Shown here piece by piece: positions 47,175 through 56,656 of a stretch of 64,000 nt of DNA. The translations under genes were made by a program, and so were the position numbers. How positions within the stretch are numbered: position 1 is the first letter of the stretch; every line of letters starts with the position of its first letter. The notes beneath the pieces are model-generated. The model was not told where the DNA came from. It did not search any database and saw only the letters and a program-made list of their open reading frames with translations. Source of the stretch: Photobacterium arenosum (GTDB lineage: Bacteria > Pseudomonadota > Gammaproteobacteria > Enterobacterales > Vibrionaceae); assembly GCF_014841115.1 (NCBI RefSeq), contig NZ_JACYTP010000016.1, forward strand, positions 40,081 to 104,080, given 5' to 3'.

Positions 47175-47829
47175 GCATCGTCAGCCATTATCGCGACATG
47201 CGGGATTTACACTGCTCGAAGTACTGGTGGCTATTGCGGTGTTTGCTATGTTCAGCCTGTCGGCCTATCAGGTCATGAACGGGGTGCAGCGCAGCGATGA
47301 ACAGTCGCGGGAGCATAACCAACGGTTACAGGAAATTCAGCGGGCCATGCTGATGCTGGACAACGATTTTCGTCAGATTATCGGCCGTCAGGTCAGGCAG
47401 CAGGGCAATAACGAGAGTGGCCCTTTGTTGCAGAGCGGCGAATACCTGCTTGATTCCGCCAGTCACGGCATTATTTTTACCCGCGATGGCTGGCAGAACC
47501 CACAGCAAATGTTTCCCCGCAGCGAGATTCTCCGGGTGGGCTATCGCATTATTGATGACAAACTCGAGCGGGTGTGGTTTCGCTATCCCGACACTGTGGT
47601 AGGTACTGAGCCTTTGGTGCGTAAGGTGCTGCAAGGGGTGACGGCTTTGTCATTCAGCTACTACGGTGCGCAAGGCTGGCAGGAAGCCTGGTCAGATAAT
47701 ACCAGATTGCCCAAAGGCATTGCTGTCACCCTGACACTGGAAGATCTGGGTAAGATAGAGCGCGTTTATATGCTGCCGGAAGCGGTATTGCCGGACGCAG
47801 AAAAGCCAGATGAGGAGACCGCCTCATGA
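47164..47829 (+). CDS. gspJ: Minor pseudopilin GspJ
   Basis: A 221-residue protein with cleavage motif SRHAG/FTLLEVLVAIAVF (cut after Gly14) and the GspJ signature LDNDFRQIIGRQVR. It starts with TTG at 47164, inside the gspI end, supported by AAGGA. It forms the I-J-K tip complex of the pseudopilus. It ends in an ATGA overlap with gspK. Confidence 0.93.
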   Translation: MRTEHRQPLSRHAGFTLLEVLVAIAVFAMFSLSAYQVMNGVQRSDEQSREHNQRLQEIQRAMLMLDNDFRQIIGRQVRQQGNNESGPLLQSGEYLLDSASHGIIFTRDGWQNPQQMFPRSEILRVGYRIIDDKLERVWFRYPDTVVGTEPLVRKVLQGVTALSFSYYGAQGWQEAWSDNTRLPKGIAVTLTLEDLGKIERVYMLPEAVLPDAEKPDEETAS

Positions 47830-48845
47830 GACAGTCTCCCGCCAGACAGCAAGGGGTAGCCTTAATTGTGGCCCTGCTGCTGTTAGCCATAATGACATTG
47901 CTGGCGGTTCAGATGACAGATCGTCTGCAACTGAATTTTTATCGGGTTGAGAATCAGGTTTTTAACCAGCAGGCCTATTGGTACAGCCAGGGTATGGAGC
48001 AGTTGGCCAAAGTGGCGATAGAACAGAGTCTGGCGGACAGTGACACTGTTAACTTAAGCCAGGTCTGGGCAACTGAAGGCCAGAGCTATCCGCTGGATAA
48101 TGGCGAAGTGCAGGGAAATATCTATGATCTGCAGGCGTGCTATAACCTGAATGCCTTGTCGGGTCAGGCACCTGAGCAGGATCGCAGCCAGAAGCCGTTT
48201 CGGGTACGTTTTCTGCAGGCTCTGTTAGAAGAGGCGGGAGCGGAAAGCTATGAAGCAGAAGTGGCGGCGGATTCGGTGTGGGAGTATGTCGATCCCGACG
48301 AGACAGTGTACAGCGCCTACGGTGCAGGCGACAGCAGCTATGAAGGTTTTTCACCGGCATACCTGCCGCCCAGAAATCTGATGGCAGATGTGAGTGAGTT
48401 TCGCGCGGTGAATGGCGTGAGTGCCACCATGTATCAGCAGGCTCGCCCTTTATTGTGTGCCTTACCGTCGACCGATCTGCTGATCAATGTCAATACGATC
48501 CAGCCTGCTCAGGCAGCGCTGCTGGTCGGCGTGTTCAGCCCGGAACTGAGCCTGGATGATGCCCGCCAGTTGATAGAGAACCGCCCCTATGATGGCTGGC
48601 AGGATGTGGATGCCTTTCTGGCCGAAGGGGCCGTTAACCGGCTGACTGAAGCGGCGCGCAAACAGGCGAAATCTTACCTGGCCGTAAAAAGTGATTTTTT
48701 TGAGCTCGATGCTGAAGTGACAGTGGATCGCGCGCGATTGCGAATATTAGCCCTGCTCAAACGAGACGGGGAGAACAAGGTGACTGTCGTACGTCGCCGT
48801 TATGGAGGAATGAGTGAGCGAGTTTCTGACGATAAGGCTGAGTAG
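47826..48845 (+). CDS. gspK: Minor pseudopilin GspK
   Basis: A 339-residue, large minor pseudopilin. The peptidase site is RQQG/VALIVALLLL. Position +5 is Val rather than Glu, the known GspK exception that puts it at the tip. The big alpha domain (CYNLNALSG, about residue 100 onward) carries the usual T2SSK features (INVNTIQPAQAALLVG, LIENRPYDGWQDVDAFLA). It overlaps gspJ by 4 bp and gspL by 32 bp. Confidence 0.94.
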   Translation: MRQSPARQQGVALIVALLLLAIMTLLAVQMTDRLQLNFYRVENQVFNQQAYWYSQGMEQLAKVAIEQSLADSDTVNLSQVWATEGQSYPLDNGEVQGNIYDLQACYNLNALSGQAPEQDRSQKPFRVRFLQALLEEAGAESYEAEVAADSVWEYVDPDETVYSAYGAGDSSYEGFSPAYLPPRNLMADVSEFRAVNGVSATMYQQARPLLCALPSTDLLINVNTIQPAQAALLVGVFSPELSLDDARQLIENRPYDGWQDVDAFLAEGAVNRLTEAARKQAKSYLAVKSDFFELDAEVTVDRARLRILALLKRDGENKVTVVRRRYGGMSERVSDDKAE

Positions 48846-50112
48846 CCGTCCTGACGGGCCGGTACATTGGCTGGTCTGGTCGCCACAGCAACAGGAAGTG
48901 ATTGCCTCGGGTGAACTGGCTGACAGTGGTCAGCTGGGCGAGCTGGCGGCATACGGGGAAAACCGGCCTGTGTATCTGCTGGTATCAGGCAGCGATGTGC
49001 TGTTGAGCCAGGTATCGATCCCATCCGGGTCCGGGCGTCAACTGGCACAGGTACTGCCGTATCTGCTGGAAGAAGAGCTGGCGCAGGATGTTGATGACCT
49101 GCACATTCATATGCTTAAGCGGGAAGCCGATAAGGCGGATGTTGCTGTTGTCGGACATCAGCGGATGCAGCACTGGTTGTCGTTATGTGACGATGCCGGG
49201 CTGGTGGTACGCAAAATCATTCCAGACTGTCTCTGTTTGCCGGCCTTTGACAATAGTTACAGTGCCGCCGAGATTGATGGTCAGTGGCTATTGCGCCAGT
49301 CGGCGACTCAGGGCATTTGCGCCGACACCGAATGGCTGGCGAGCTGGATGATGGCACAACAGGTGCCATTAATCAGCCAGGTGCTGGAAGAGGAATCCCC
49401 TGAAGCGCAGAGCGCCGATGCGCAAACCGCGGCCGAGGCGTTAACGGACGACACAGAAGATTCGGTCAGTCAGCACCGGATTCGTCATTTCACCCCAGCA
49501 CCATCCGGCATGCCGGGACACTGGCAGGCCGAAGCGCCTGAGCTTGTGATGGCCTTGTTGGCGAAAGGGGCTGATGACAGCAAAGTCAATTTACTGTCCG
49601 GTCCTTATAAACTGCAACCGACCTGGCACAAAGCGCTTAAGCCCTGGCGAAAAGTGGGCATTGCCGCTGTGCTGGTACTGGGCGTGCTGGTAGCTGAATA
49701 TGTGGTGCGTGTGCAGGGCATGGAAAATCAGGCACTGGCCTATAAAACCGAGAGTGAGCGTATCTTTCGCCAGTTACTGCCGCAATTTAACAATATTCCC
49801 ACCAGCAGTTACCTGAAACGCCAGATGAATCAGGAGCTGTCACGCCTCGGCGGTGCGGAATCGGGTCAGGGGGTATTGCCCTGGTTGATTGAGCTGCGTC
49901 CGGCGTTACTGAAAGTGCCGCAGATCTCGGTGCAGAATCTGAAATACGATCACAACCGCCATGAATTGAGGTTGCAGGCGGTGGCGGCTGAATTCCAGCA
50001 TTTCGAACAGCTCAGGGTTTTGCTGGTGGAAGGATTTGAAGTTGAACAGGGCCAGCTTAACCGTGACGGCCAGCAGGTAAGTGGTGCTCTGGTGCTGAGG
50101 AGACGTTCGTGA
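48814..50112 (+). CDS. gspL: Type II secretion protein GspL
   Basis: A 432-residue bitopic protein. The cytoplasmic actin-like domain (about 1-240) recruits GspE. One membrane helix (about 283-300, VGIAAVLVLGVLVAEYVV) is followed by a periplasmic ferredoxin-like domain that pairs with GspM. It starts with GTG at 48814, only 5 bases after GGAGG, within the last 32 bp of gspK. An acidic variable linker (EEESPEAQSADAQTAAEAL) precedes the membrane helix. It ends in a GTGA overlap with gspM. Confidence 0.93.
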   Translation: MSEFLTIRLSSRPDGPVHWLVWSPQQQEVIASGELADSGQLGELAAYGENRPVYLLVSGSDVLLSQVSIPSGSGRQLAQVLPYLLEEELAQDVDDLHIHMLKREADKADVAVVGHQRMQHWLSLCDDAGLVVRKIIPDCLCLPAFDNSYSAAEIDGQWLLRQSATQGICADTEWLASWMMAQQVPLISQVLEEESPEAQSADAQTAAEALTDDTEDSVSQHRIRHFTPAPSGMPGHWQAEAPELVMALLAKGADDSKVNLLSGPYKLQPTWHKALKPWRKVGIAAVLVLGVLVAEYVVRVQGMENQALAYKTESERIFRQLLPQFNNIPTSSYLKRQMNQELSRLGGAESGQGVLPWLIELRPALLKVPQISVQNLKYDHNRHELRLQAVAAEFQHFEQLRVLLVEGFEVEQGQLNRDGQQVSGALVLRRRS

Positions 50113-50585
50113 ATCAGTGGTTTAAAGCATTAAGCGGGCGAGAGCAGCGTCTGGTGATTGGCGGCGCAATCGCACTGGTGATTGCCGTATTATACTGGGG
50201 CATTTGGCAGCCGATGGCACAAAGGGCTGACTCTGCCGAGCAAAATCTGCAAACAGAGCGTCAGCTACTGAGCTGGGTCAGCGAGAAGGCTGACGATATT
50301 ACCGCGTTGCGGGCTAAAACCGGCGCAACTGGCAGTGTCAGCCCCCTGGGGCTGAATCAGGTCGTCAATGAAACCACGCGCCGGTTTCGCATTGAATTGA
50401 TCAGAATGCAGCCGCGTGACGAAGCCGTTCAGGTTTGGGTGCAGCCTTTGCCCTTTAATACATTAGTTAACTGGCTGGCTTTTCTGCGTGAAGAACATGG
50501 TATTGAAGCGCAGTTTCTGGATGTATCAAAAACCAATCAGGCGGGGCTGGTAGAAGTGAACCGTTTACAGCTGGGACGAGGCTAA
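50109..50585 (+). CDS. gspM: Type II secretion protein GspM
   Basis: A 158-residue bitopic protein: a short cytoplasmic N-terminus (MNQWFKALSGREQRLV), one membrane helix (about 17-36), and a periplasmic ferredoxin-like domain with INNL-type features FNTLVNWLAFLREEHGI. It stabilises GspL. GTG start within the GTGA overlap with gspL. Confidence 0.92.
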   Translation: MNQWFKALSGREQRLVIGGAIALVIAVLYWGIWQPMAQRADSAEQNLQTERQLLSWVSEKADDITALRAKTGATGSVSPLGLNQVVNETTRRFRIELIRMQPRDEAVQVWVQPLPFNTLVNWLAFLREEHGIEAQFLDVSKTNQAGLVEVNRLQLGRG

Positions 50586-50587
50586 GC

Positions 50588-51346
50588 GTGAGGTACAACA
50601 TATTGTTAGGGGTGAGTTTTGTGCTGGCCCTGATTGTAAGTCTGCTGGTGCATTTGCCGGCGAGCTGGGTGTGGCAGTATGTGCCCAAGGTGCCCGGACT
50701 GTCGGTGACCGGCATCAGCGGAACGCCCTGGCAAGGGGCCGCGAGTCAGGTGCGTTGGCAGCAGTGGAACCTGGGGCAGGTTTACTGGGAACTCAGTCCG
50801 TGGAAGCTGCTGAGTGCCAATGCTGAATTTGCGGTGCGATTGGGCCAGGGCAGTGATCTGGGGCTGAGAGGACGAGGTTTGATGGGCGCGGATCTCAGTG
50901 GTTTGTATGCGCAGAACTTGCTGTTATCCCTGCCTGCCCAGCAGGCGATTCAGTATGCACGCCTACCGGTGCCTCTGAATCTGGGCGGTAACTTCGAACT
51001 CACCGTTCGTGACTACAGGTTTGCGGTGCCTTACTGCCAGTCGCTGGACGGCGGACTAGTGTGGAGTGGAGCCAGCATAGGCACACCGCTGGGTGACGTC
51101 GATCCCGGTCAGGTACTGGCGGAACTGAGCTGTAATGACGGGCAACTGGCGGCGACGGCCAATCAGGCTTCGGCCCAGGTAAGCAGCGAATGGCAAGCGG
51201 GCTTAACCACGGATCAGCGTTATAACCTGAACGGCTGGTTTAAACCGGGCGCCGAGCTGCCATCAGGCTTACAGGAACAGCTGAAATGGCTGGGCAACCC
51301 GGATGCCGATGGCCGTTATCCTATTCGTTATACCGGTCGCCTGTAG
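50588..51346 (+). CDS. gspN: Type II secretion protein GspN
   Basis: A 252-residue protein with an N-terminal membrane anchor (about 5-27) and a beta-rich periplasmic part typical of T2SSN (VPGLSVTGISGTPWQGAASQVRW). GspN is not required in every T2SS; its role is unclear. GTG start two bases after the gspM stop. It is the last gene of gspC-N; gspO (prepilin peptidase) is not here, as in vibrios, where pilD serves. Confidence 0.9.
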   Translation: MRYNILLGVSFVLALIVSLLVHLPASWVWQYVPKVPGLSVTGISGTPWQGAASQVRWQQWNLGQVYWELSPWKLLSANAEFAVRLGQGSDLGLRGRGLMGADLSGLYAQNLLLSLPAQQAIQYARLPVPLNLGGNFELTVRDYRFAVPYCQSLDGGLVWSGASIGTPLGDVDPGQVLAELSCNDGQLAATANQASAQVSSEWQAGLTTDQRYNLNGWFKPGAELPSGLQEQLKWLGNPDADGRYPIRYTGRL

Positions 51347-51478
51347 GCCACAGGCTGCGCAGCGACACCTGGTCTGGCGGGGTGAGGAAAATCAAATCTG
51401 TCTGAATACGCATTTTTCCTTTATTTCATGACCGCCATGCCATTTAATAGCAGATAGACCAAGCGACAGGGAAATATG

Positions 51479-52027
51479 ATGGCGGCAGAGAATAAGAAAC
51501 CGACAATTCTGGCAACCGAGGTGGTGGCACAATCCCGCCTGTTTAAAATAGAGTCTTTGGATCTCCGTTTCAGTAACGGTGAAACCCGTACTTATGAGCG
51601 AATGAAACCCAGCGGCCGGCATGCTGTGATGATGGTGCCTGTGACGGCAGAGGGCGATCTCTTATTGGTGCGTGAGTATTCGGCAGGAACGGATCGCTAT
51701 GAACTCGGCTTTCCCAAGGGTTTGATAGACCACGGCGAAACGGCCGACCAAGCCGCTAACCGGGAATTGAAAGAAGAAATTGGTTTTGGTGCCAGACAGT
51801 TAGTGCCAATGAAAGAAGTGGTGCTGGCGCCGTCTTATTTTTCCAGCAGGATGACGCTGTTTCTCGCGCAGGATTTATTTCCTGAGAAACTGATCGGCGA
51901 TGAACCTGAGCCGCTGGATATTGTGCGCTGGCCATTGTCACAGGCTGAAGAGTTACTGAGCCATCTTGATTTTGCTGAAGCCAGAAGCATTACCGCCTTG
52001 TTCCTGGCATTGAAGTACTTATCCTAG
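51479..52027 (+). CDS. nudE: ADP compounds hydrolase NudE
   Basis: A 182-residue Nudix enzyme that hydrolyses ADP-ribose, AP3A and NADH-type dinucleotides. The Nudix box is complete: G-L-I-D-H-G-E-x7-RELKEEIGF. Other conserved parts are PTILATEVVAQSRLF and GFPKGLID, APSYFSSRMTLFLAQDL. Two adjacent ATGs are possible; 51479 is six bases from AGGGA, 51476 only three. It is followed by cysQ after 12 bp; the pair is conserved in gammaproteobacteria. Confidence 0.95.
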   Translation: MAAENKKPTILATEVVAQSRLFKIESLDLRFSNGETRTYERMKPSGRHAVMMVPVTAEGDLLLVREYSAGTDRYELGFPKGLIDHGETADQAANRELKEEIGFGARQLVPMKEVVLAPSYFSSRMTLFLAQDLFPEKLIGDEPEPLDIVRWPLSQAEELLSHLDFAEARSITALFLALKYLS

Positions 52028-52039
52028 CAGGAGTGTGAG

Positions 52040-52873
52040 ATGGAGCTGTCGATGTTAATTCCATCCGTGATAGAAATTGCCCGGGAATCGGGACAGGTGA
52101 TCCTTGATATTTATCAGCGTGGTCAGTTCGAAAAACAGATCAAGACTGACAATACGCCTGTGACCAGCGCAGATCTGGCCGCCCACAAACTGGTGCTGGA
52201 AAGATTAACCGAGCTGACTCCGGATATTCCTGTGTTGTCTGAAGAAGATGCAACTATTCCGCTGGAAGAGCGCCAGCAGTGGGAGCGTTACTGGTTGGTC
52301 GATCCTCTCGACGGTACGCAAGAGTTCATCGCTGGCAGTGGCGACTTTGCCACAATCATCGCCCTGGTTGAGAACAATCACCCTGTGATGGGTGTGGTGT
52401 ATGCGCCGATATCAGGTGTCGTTTACTACGCCAGCCGCCGGCAGGGGGCCTGGAAAATTACCCCCGAAGGTGAAACTGTCTCCATCTCGACCCATAAGCA
52501 CGAAGGGCCGACCCAGTCGATAGCTGTGGCTATCAGTCGCCGCCAGGATATCCGGGCGATCACCAACCGGCTGGATCCTGCACTGAATTACGACTTAGTA
52601 CCGCTGGGGTCAGCGGCCCTGAAATCCTGTCTGGTGGCAGAAGGGGCAGTCGATTGTTACCTGCGTTTAGGCCCCACAGGCGAGTGGGACACAGCGGCGA
52701 CACAGTGCATTGTGGAAGAAGCGGGCGGACGTATTCTCAATACCCACCTGACACCTCTGTCTTACAATGAGCGCCACACGCTGGAGAACCCGAACTTTAT
52801 TACGCTGGGCGATGAAAGCCTGCCCTGGGCAGATATCCTGACCCCGGACAACCGGATGATGGAAGCCAGCTAA
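52040..52873 (+). CDS. cysQ: 3'(2'),5'-bisphosphate nucleotidase CysQ
   Basis: A 277-residue lithium-sensitive phosphatase of the inositol monophosphatase fold. It turns 3'-phosphoadenosine-5'-phosphate into AMP, preventing PAP build-up in sulfate assimilation. Metal-binding motifs: LSEEDA (Glu), VDPLDGTQEFI, and GPTGEWDTAATQCIVEEAGG at the C-terminus. AGGAG six bases before the ATG. It probably forms one operon with nudE. Confidence 0.95.
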   Translation: MELSMLIPSVIEIARESGQVILDIYQRGQFEKQIKTDNTPVTSADLAAHKLVLERLTELTPDIPVLSEEDATIPLEERQQWERYWLVDPLDGTQEFIAGSGDFATIIALVENNHPVMGVVYAPISGVVYYASRRQGAWKITPEGETVSISTHKHEGPTQSIAVAISRRQDIRAITNRLDPALNYDLVPLGSAALKSCLVAEGAVDCYLRLGPTGEWDTAATQCIVEEAGGRILNTHLTPLSYNERHTLENPNFITLGDESLPWADILTPDNRMMEAS

Positions 52874-52943
52874 GTGGGCTGACTTGGCCTCTTTTGACAG
52901 AAAGAGGCTGTGGTACGTTGTCAGCCGCTCGGGAAAAACCGCA

Positions 52944-53819
52944 TCAGACTTCATGTTCAAAGATGCGATCGCAAGTACTGATCAGTCGCTCTGCCAGGAT
53001 TTTGCTCAGCGCCGACAGCTTATCCTGGGTATGCAGGGTCACTTCCATATCCTGCACCGGCGGCAGTCCGTCATCTTGATCCAGAATTCTGTGGTGCTCG
53101 GTCACCAGCCTTCTAGGTAGCAGCGAAATACCCAGCCCGGCCTCGACGGCACAGCAAACCCCCGACAAACTGGTGCTTACGTAGGCCAGACGCCAGCTTC
53201 TGCCCAGGCTGTCAAACGTATGGGCCATTTCATTGCGATACAGGCCGCCAATAGGAAAAGACACCAGGGGAACCGGCTGCCTGTCGAGGTTATTGCTGTG
53301 TAAGCTATCAATCCAGCACAAAGGCTCCGGCCAGCTGGCTAACCCCGGCAGGCTGCCCTGCCGCTGCTTGACCAGGGCTAAATCCAGCTCGTTACTCTGA
53401 AATTTCCGCCATATATCGCTGCATAAGCCACTTTTCACTTCCAACCGGATGCCCGGAAATTCAGTTGAGAAAGCATGCAGCGTGGGCATGATGGCGTGAG
53501 TGGCAAAGTCCTCCGGCACCCCAAGCCGGATTTTTTGCTGTTCGGCGCTGACACTGGTCTGCACGACCGCTTCATTCATCAATTGCAGGATGCGGCGGGC
53601 ATAATTGAGCACCCGCTCGCCTTCCAGCGTCGCTGTGACATAGCGTCCTTTGCGGTGCAGCAGTTCGCAGCCGAGCTGAGACTCAAGTTTGCGGACCTGC
53701 TGGCTGACCGTCGACTGAGTGAGGTGAGTACTGTCGGCGGCTCGGGTAAAGCTGCCGGAATCGACCACGGCGACAAAGCTGCGCAGCAGCACCGGGTCTA
53801 ACGTCTTGTTCTGATTCAT
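52944..53819 (-). CDS. LysR-family transcriptional regulator
   Basis: A 291-residue regulator. The N-terminal winged helix is DPVLLRSFVAVVDSGSFTRAAD, STHLTQSTVSQQVRKLESQLG; residues about 95-290 are the substrate-binding effector domain. It is transcribed divergently from the AllE-like gene with 168 bp between, so it very likely controls that gene and itself. An AGTGG/CCACT dyad (53831-53845) lies close to its own start. The effector is not known. Confidence 0.9.
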   Translation of the reverse strand: MNQNKTLDPVLLRSFVAVVDSGSFTRAADSTHLTQSTVSQQVRKLESQLGCELLHRKGRYVTATLEGERVLNYARRILQLMNEAVVQTSVSAEQQKIRLGVPEDFATHAIMPTLHAFSTEFPGIRLEVKSGLCSDIWRKFQSNELDLALVKQRQGSLPGLASWPEPLCWIDSLHSNNLDRQPVPLVSFPIGGLYRNEMAHTFDSLGRSWRLAYVSTSLSGVCCAVEAGLGISLLPRRLVTEHHRILDQDDGLPPVQDMEVTLHTQDKLSALSKILAERLISTCDRIFEHEV

Positions 53820-53987
53820 AATCCGTTACCAGTGGAAATCCCACTACTTGGCATTAAGTTATTTAATTTATAAATCAAATTGCCATGATCTACAATCAAC
53901 ACAATTCAGAATTGAAACAGCAGCCTCGTCAAGACTCTGCTTATCCATTGGCGCAGTAATACTGCTATACATGAAAGGACATATGTA

Positions 53988-54839
53988 ATGGCCCGGAATA
54001 CTTATTATGCCCCCACAGGTGGCCTGCCACCGCAAACACAGATTCTCTCTGACCGCGCGGTTTTTACCGAAGCCTATGCCATCATTCCTAAGGGCGTGAT
54101 GAGTGATATCGTGACCAGCTTTCTGCCGTTCTGGGACAATACCCGGCTATGGGTGATTGCCCGGCCAATGAGTGGTTTTTCTGAAACTTTCTCCCATTAC
54201 ATCATGGAAGTCTCCCCGCAGGGCGGCAGCGACAAACCCGAACTGGATGCGGGTGCGGAAGGTGTGCTGTTTGTGGTAGAAGGCGAGATGACCCTGACGC
54301 TGGAAGGCGAGCAATATCAGATGGAAACCGGCGGTTATGCCTATCTGCCGCCATCAGCCAAGTGGAGCCTGAAAAACAATGGCGATGCGCCGGTGCGTTT
54401 CCACTGGATCCGCAAGGCCTATGAATTTGTTGAAGGTATTGAGGTGCCTGACGCCTTTGTAACCAATGAGAATGACATCGAGCCAACGCCGATGCCTGAC
54501 ACCAACGATGCCTGGGCAACAACCCGCTTTGTTGATTCTGAAGATATGCGTCACGACATGCAAGTGAACATAGTGACTTTCCAGCCCGGCGGGATCATTC
54601 CGTTTGATGAGACTCATGTGATGGAACATGGTCTGTACGTACTGGAAGGTAAAGCGGTTTATCATTTGAATCAGGACTGGGTGGAAGTGGAAGCCGGTGA
54701 CTATATGTGGTTACGCGCTTTCTGCCCGCAGGCATGCTATGCCGGTGGTCCGGGTCGTTTCCGCTACCTGCTGTTTAAAGACATCAACCGTCACATGGTA
54801 CTTAACCCATCACCGGCTTATCGCGGTAACCGCCGATAA
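53988..54839 (+). CDS. AllE-like (S)-ureidoglycine aminohydrolase, bicupin
   Basis: A 283-residue protein with two cupin domains (about 60-140 and 190-270). The second carries the metal motif FDETHVMEHGLYVLEG, like the E. coli AllE/YlbA ETHVQEHGAY site, and C-terminal QAGY/QACYAGG and YLLFKDINRH match the family. AllE releases ammonia from ureidoglycine in allantoin breakdown. No other ureide gene (allantoinase, allantoate amidohydrolase) is near, so the true substrate is uncertain. AAAGGA precedes the ATG at 53988. A divergent LysR regulator lies upstream and a strong terminator downstream. Confidence 0.8.
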   Translation: MARNTYYAPTGGLPPQTQILSDRAVFTEAYAIIPKGVMSDIVTSFLPFWDNTRLWVIARPMSGFSETFSHYIMEVSPQGGSDKPELDAGAEGVLFVVEGEMTLTLEGEQYQMETGGYAYLPPSAKWSLKNNGDAPVRFHWIRKAYEFVEGIEVPDAFVTNENDIEPTPMPDTNDAWATTRFVDSEDMRHDMQVNIVTFQPGGIIPFDETHVMEHGLYVLEGKAVYHLNQDWVEVEAGDYMWLRAFCPQACYAGGPGRFRYLLFKDINRHMVLNPSPAYRGNRR

Positions 54840-54870
54840 GCAAAGCCCCAATCGCAAAAGTCCCAATCGT

Positions 54871-54899
54871 AAAACGGCGCCTAGAGCGCCGTTTTTTTA
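54871..54899. terminator. Rho-independent terminator between the cupin gene and sthA
   Basis: Stem AAAACGGCGC (54871-54880) and GCGCCGTTTT (54886-54895), 5-nt loop, T-run; A-tract on the left lets it serve sthA as well. Confidence 0.9.
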
Positions 54900-54941
54900 T
54901 GGTGTGTACCGCTCCACAGCATTGGCTGCGGAGTGGTGCTT

Positions 54942-56357
54942 TCAAAACAGGCGGTTCAGTCCATTCAGTGCGGCCACCCGGTAGGCTTCAGCCATGGTCG
55001 GGTAATTAAAGGTGGTATTGACGAAGTAATCTATGCTGTTACCGCCGTTTTTCTGTTCCATGATCGCCTGACCAATGTGAATGATCTCAGACGCCCGCTC
55101 ACCGAAGCAGTGGATCCCTAAGATCTCTTTGGTTTCGCGGTGGAACAGTATCTTCAGGCTGCCGACATCGGTACCGGCTATCTGAGCGCGGGCCAGGTGT
55201 TTGAATTGCGCCCGTCCCACCTCATAAGGGACTTTTTCCGCAGTCAGCTGCTGCTCTGTTTTACCCACAGAGCTGATTTCAGGAATGGTGTAGATACCGG
55301 TTGGGATGTGATCGATCAGCTGGCCCTGAGCCTGACCGGTTGCTATGGCCTGCGCCACGAAGCGGCCCTGATCATAGGCGGCGCTCGCCAGACTCGGATA
55401 GCCAATCACATCACCCACCGCATAAATGTTATCGGCCTCGGTACAGTAGTTTTGGTCGACGGACAGCTGGCCGCGTGAGTCTGGTGTCAGTCCGACCACC
55501 TCCAGGTTGAGGCGATCTGTGTTACCTGTCCGGCCGTTGGCGTACAGCAGACAGTCGGCTTTCATTTTCTTGCCGGATTCCAGATGCAGGATCACGCCGT
55601 CTTCCGTGCCTTCAATCTTGCTGTAGGCCTCCCCGCTGCGGATCATCACACCGTTGTTCCACAGGTGGTAAGACAGCGAATCAGAGATCTCGTTATCAAG
55701 AAATTCCAGCAGCCGTTGGCGGGTGTTGATGAGGTCAACTTTTACCCCCAGGCCGCGGAAGATAGAGGCATATTCACTGCCGATCACCCCGGCCCCGTAA
55801 ATAATAATGTGGCGCGGGTCGTGCTGCAGACGCAGCACGGAGTCACTGTCGTAGATGCGCTGGTGGGTGAAGTCGACATCTTTGGGCTGGTAAGGACGTG
55901 AGCCGGTGGCAATCACGAATTTATCGGCGGTATAGGTGTCATGACTGCCGTCAGGGTGGCGAACACGTATGGTGTGTTGGTCGACAAAACTGGCTTCACC
56001 GGCAATGATGGGGCAACTGTTGCGATCATAAAAGCCCTGGCGCATTCTCGTTTGCTTACTGACCACTGTCTGCGCGTGACCAAGAATCTGGCTGAAAGTA
56101 CTGTGCAGTGTGGTGGTGTTTTTGCTGTAGAGCGGGTTTTTATTGAATTCGATAATACGGCTGACCGCGTGACGCAGTGCTTTAGAGGGGATAGTGCCCC
56201 AATGGGTACAGCCGCCGCCGACACGGCTTTCACGTTCAATAATAGCGACGCTGAAACCTGCTTTGGTCAGTCCCATGGCGGCCCCTTCGCCTCCGGGTCC
56301 GCTGCCGATAATAATCACATCATAGTGAGAAGGAGTCGTGGGGTGTTGAGTGCTCAT
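54942..56357 (-). CDS. sthA: Soluble pyridine nucleotide transhydrogenase
   Basis: A 471-residue flavoprotein that moves hydride between NADPH and NAD+. FAD site [15 protein letters not shown] near the N-terminus; the disulfide-reductase motif is changed to [17 protein letters not shown], with Thr for the first redox partner, the mark of SthA rather than lipoamide dehydrogenase. NAD(P) site [20 protein letters not shown] and the C-terminal dimer domain [17 protein letters not shown] are present. Divergent from fabR, as in E. coli. Confidence 0.97.
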   Translation of the reverse strand: MSTQHPTTPSHYDVIIIGSGPGGEGAAMGLTKAGFSVAIIERESRVGGGCTHWGTIPSKALRHAVSRIIEFNKNPLYSKNTTTLHSTFSQILGHAQTVVSKQTRMRQGFYDRNSCPIIAGEASFVDQHTIRVRHPDGSHDTYTADKFVIATGSRPYQPKDVDFTHQRIYDSDSVLRLQHDPRHIIIYGAGVIGSEYASIFRGLGVKVDLINTRQRLLEFLDNEISDSLSYHLWNNGVMIRSGEAYSKIEGTEDGVILHLESGKKMKADCLLYANGRTGNTDRLNLEVVGLTPDSRGQLSVDQNYCTEADNIYAVGDVIGYPSLASAAYDQGRFVAQAIATGQAQGQLIDHIPTGIYTIPEISSVGKTEQQLTAEKVPYEVGRAQFKHLARAQIAGTDVGSLKILFHRETKEILGIHCFGERASEIIHIGQAIMEQKNGGNSIDYFVNTTFNYPTMAEAYRVAALNGLNRLF

Positions 56358-56613
56358 GGGCCGCCTTATTTATCCGATTGTTTCTGTGGTGCGGAGTGTA
56401 ACGCTTTCCAATCGAAGGGAAAATCGCGACTCCCCGATAGAGCGCGTAGGATCACGTTGTGGCAGAAGAAACCCCCATTTTTATCGCTGGCAGACAGCAG
56501 TTTGTGAGCCGACAGGGAAAATGACGTTTGTGATTTTGCTTCCACCTGACAGGGCCGTTAGTATTCCCACCGGCAAAGTGTGGATTGGCGCTGATCAAGT
56601 GGCTGAAAGCGGG

Positions 56614-56619
56614 TATAGT
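56614..56619 (+). promoter_or_regulatory. Probable fabR promoter
   Basis: -10 TATAGT (56614-56619) with a CTGATC -35-like hexamer 17 bp upstream (56591-56596). The remaining 56358-56590 gap shows no gene; the sthA promoter must lie there too. Confidence 0.4.
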
Positions 56620-56656
56620 GAGACTCAAACTGGCAACTTAACAGAAGCAGGAACCC

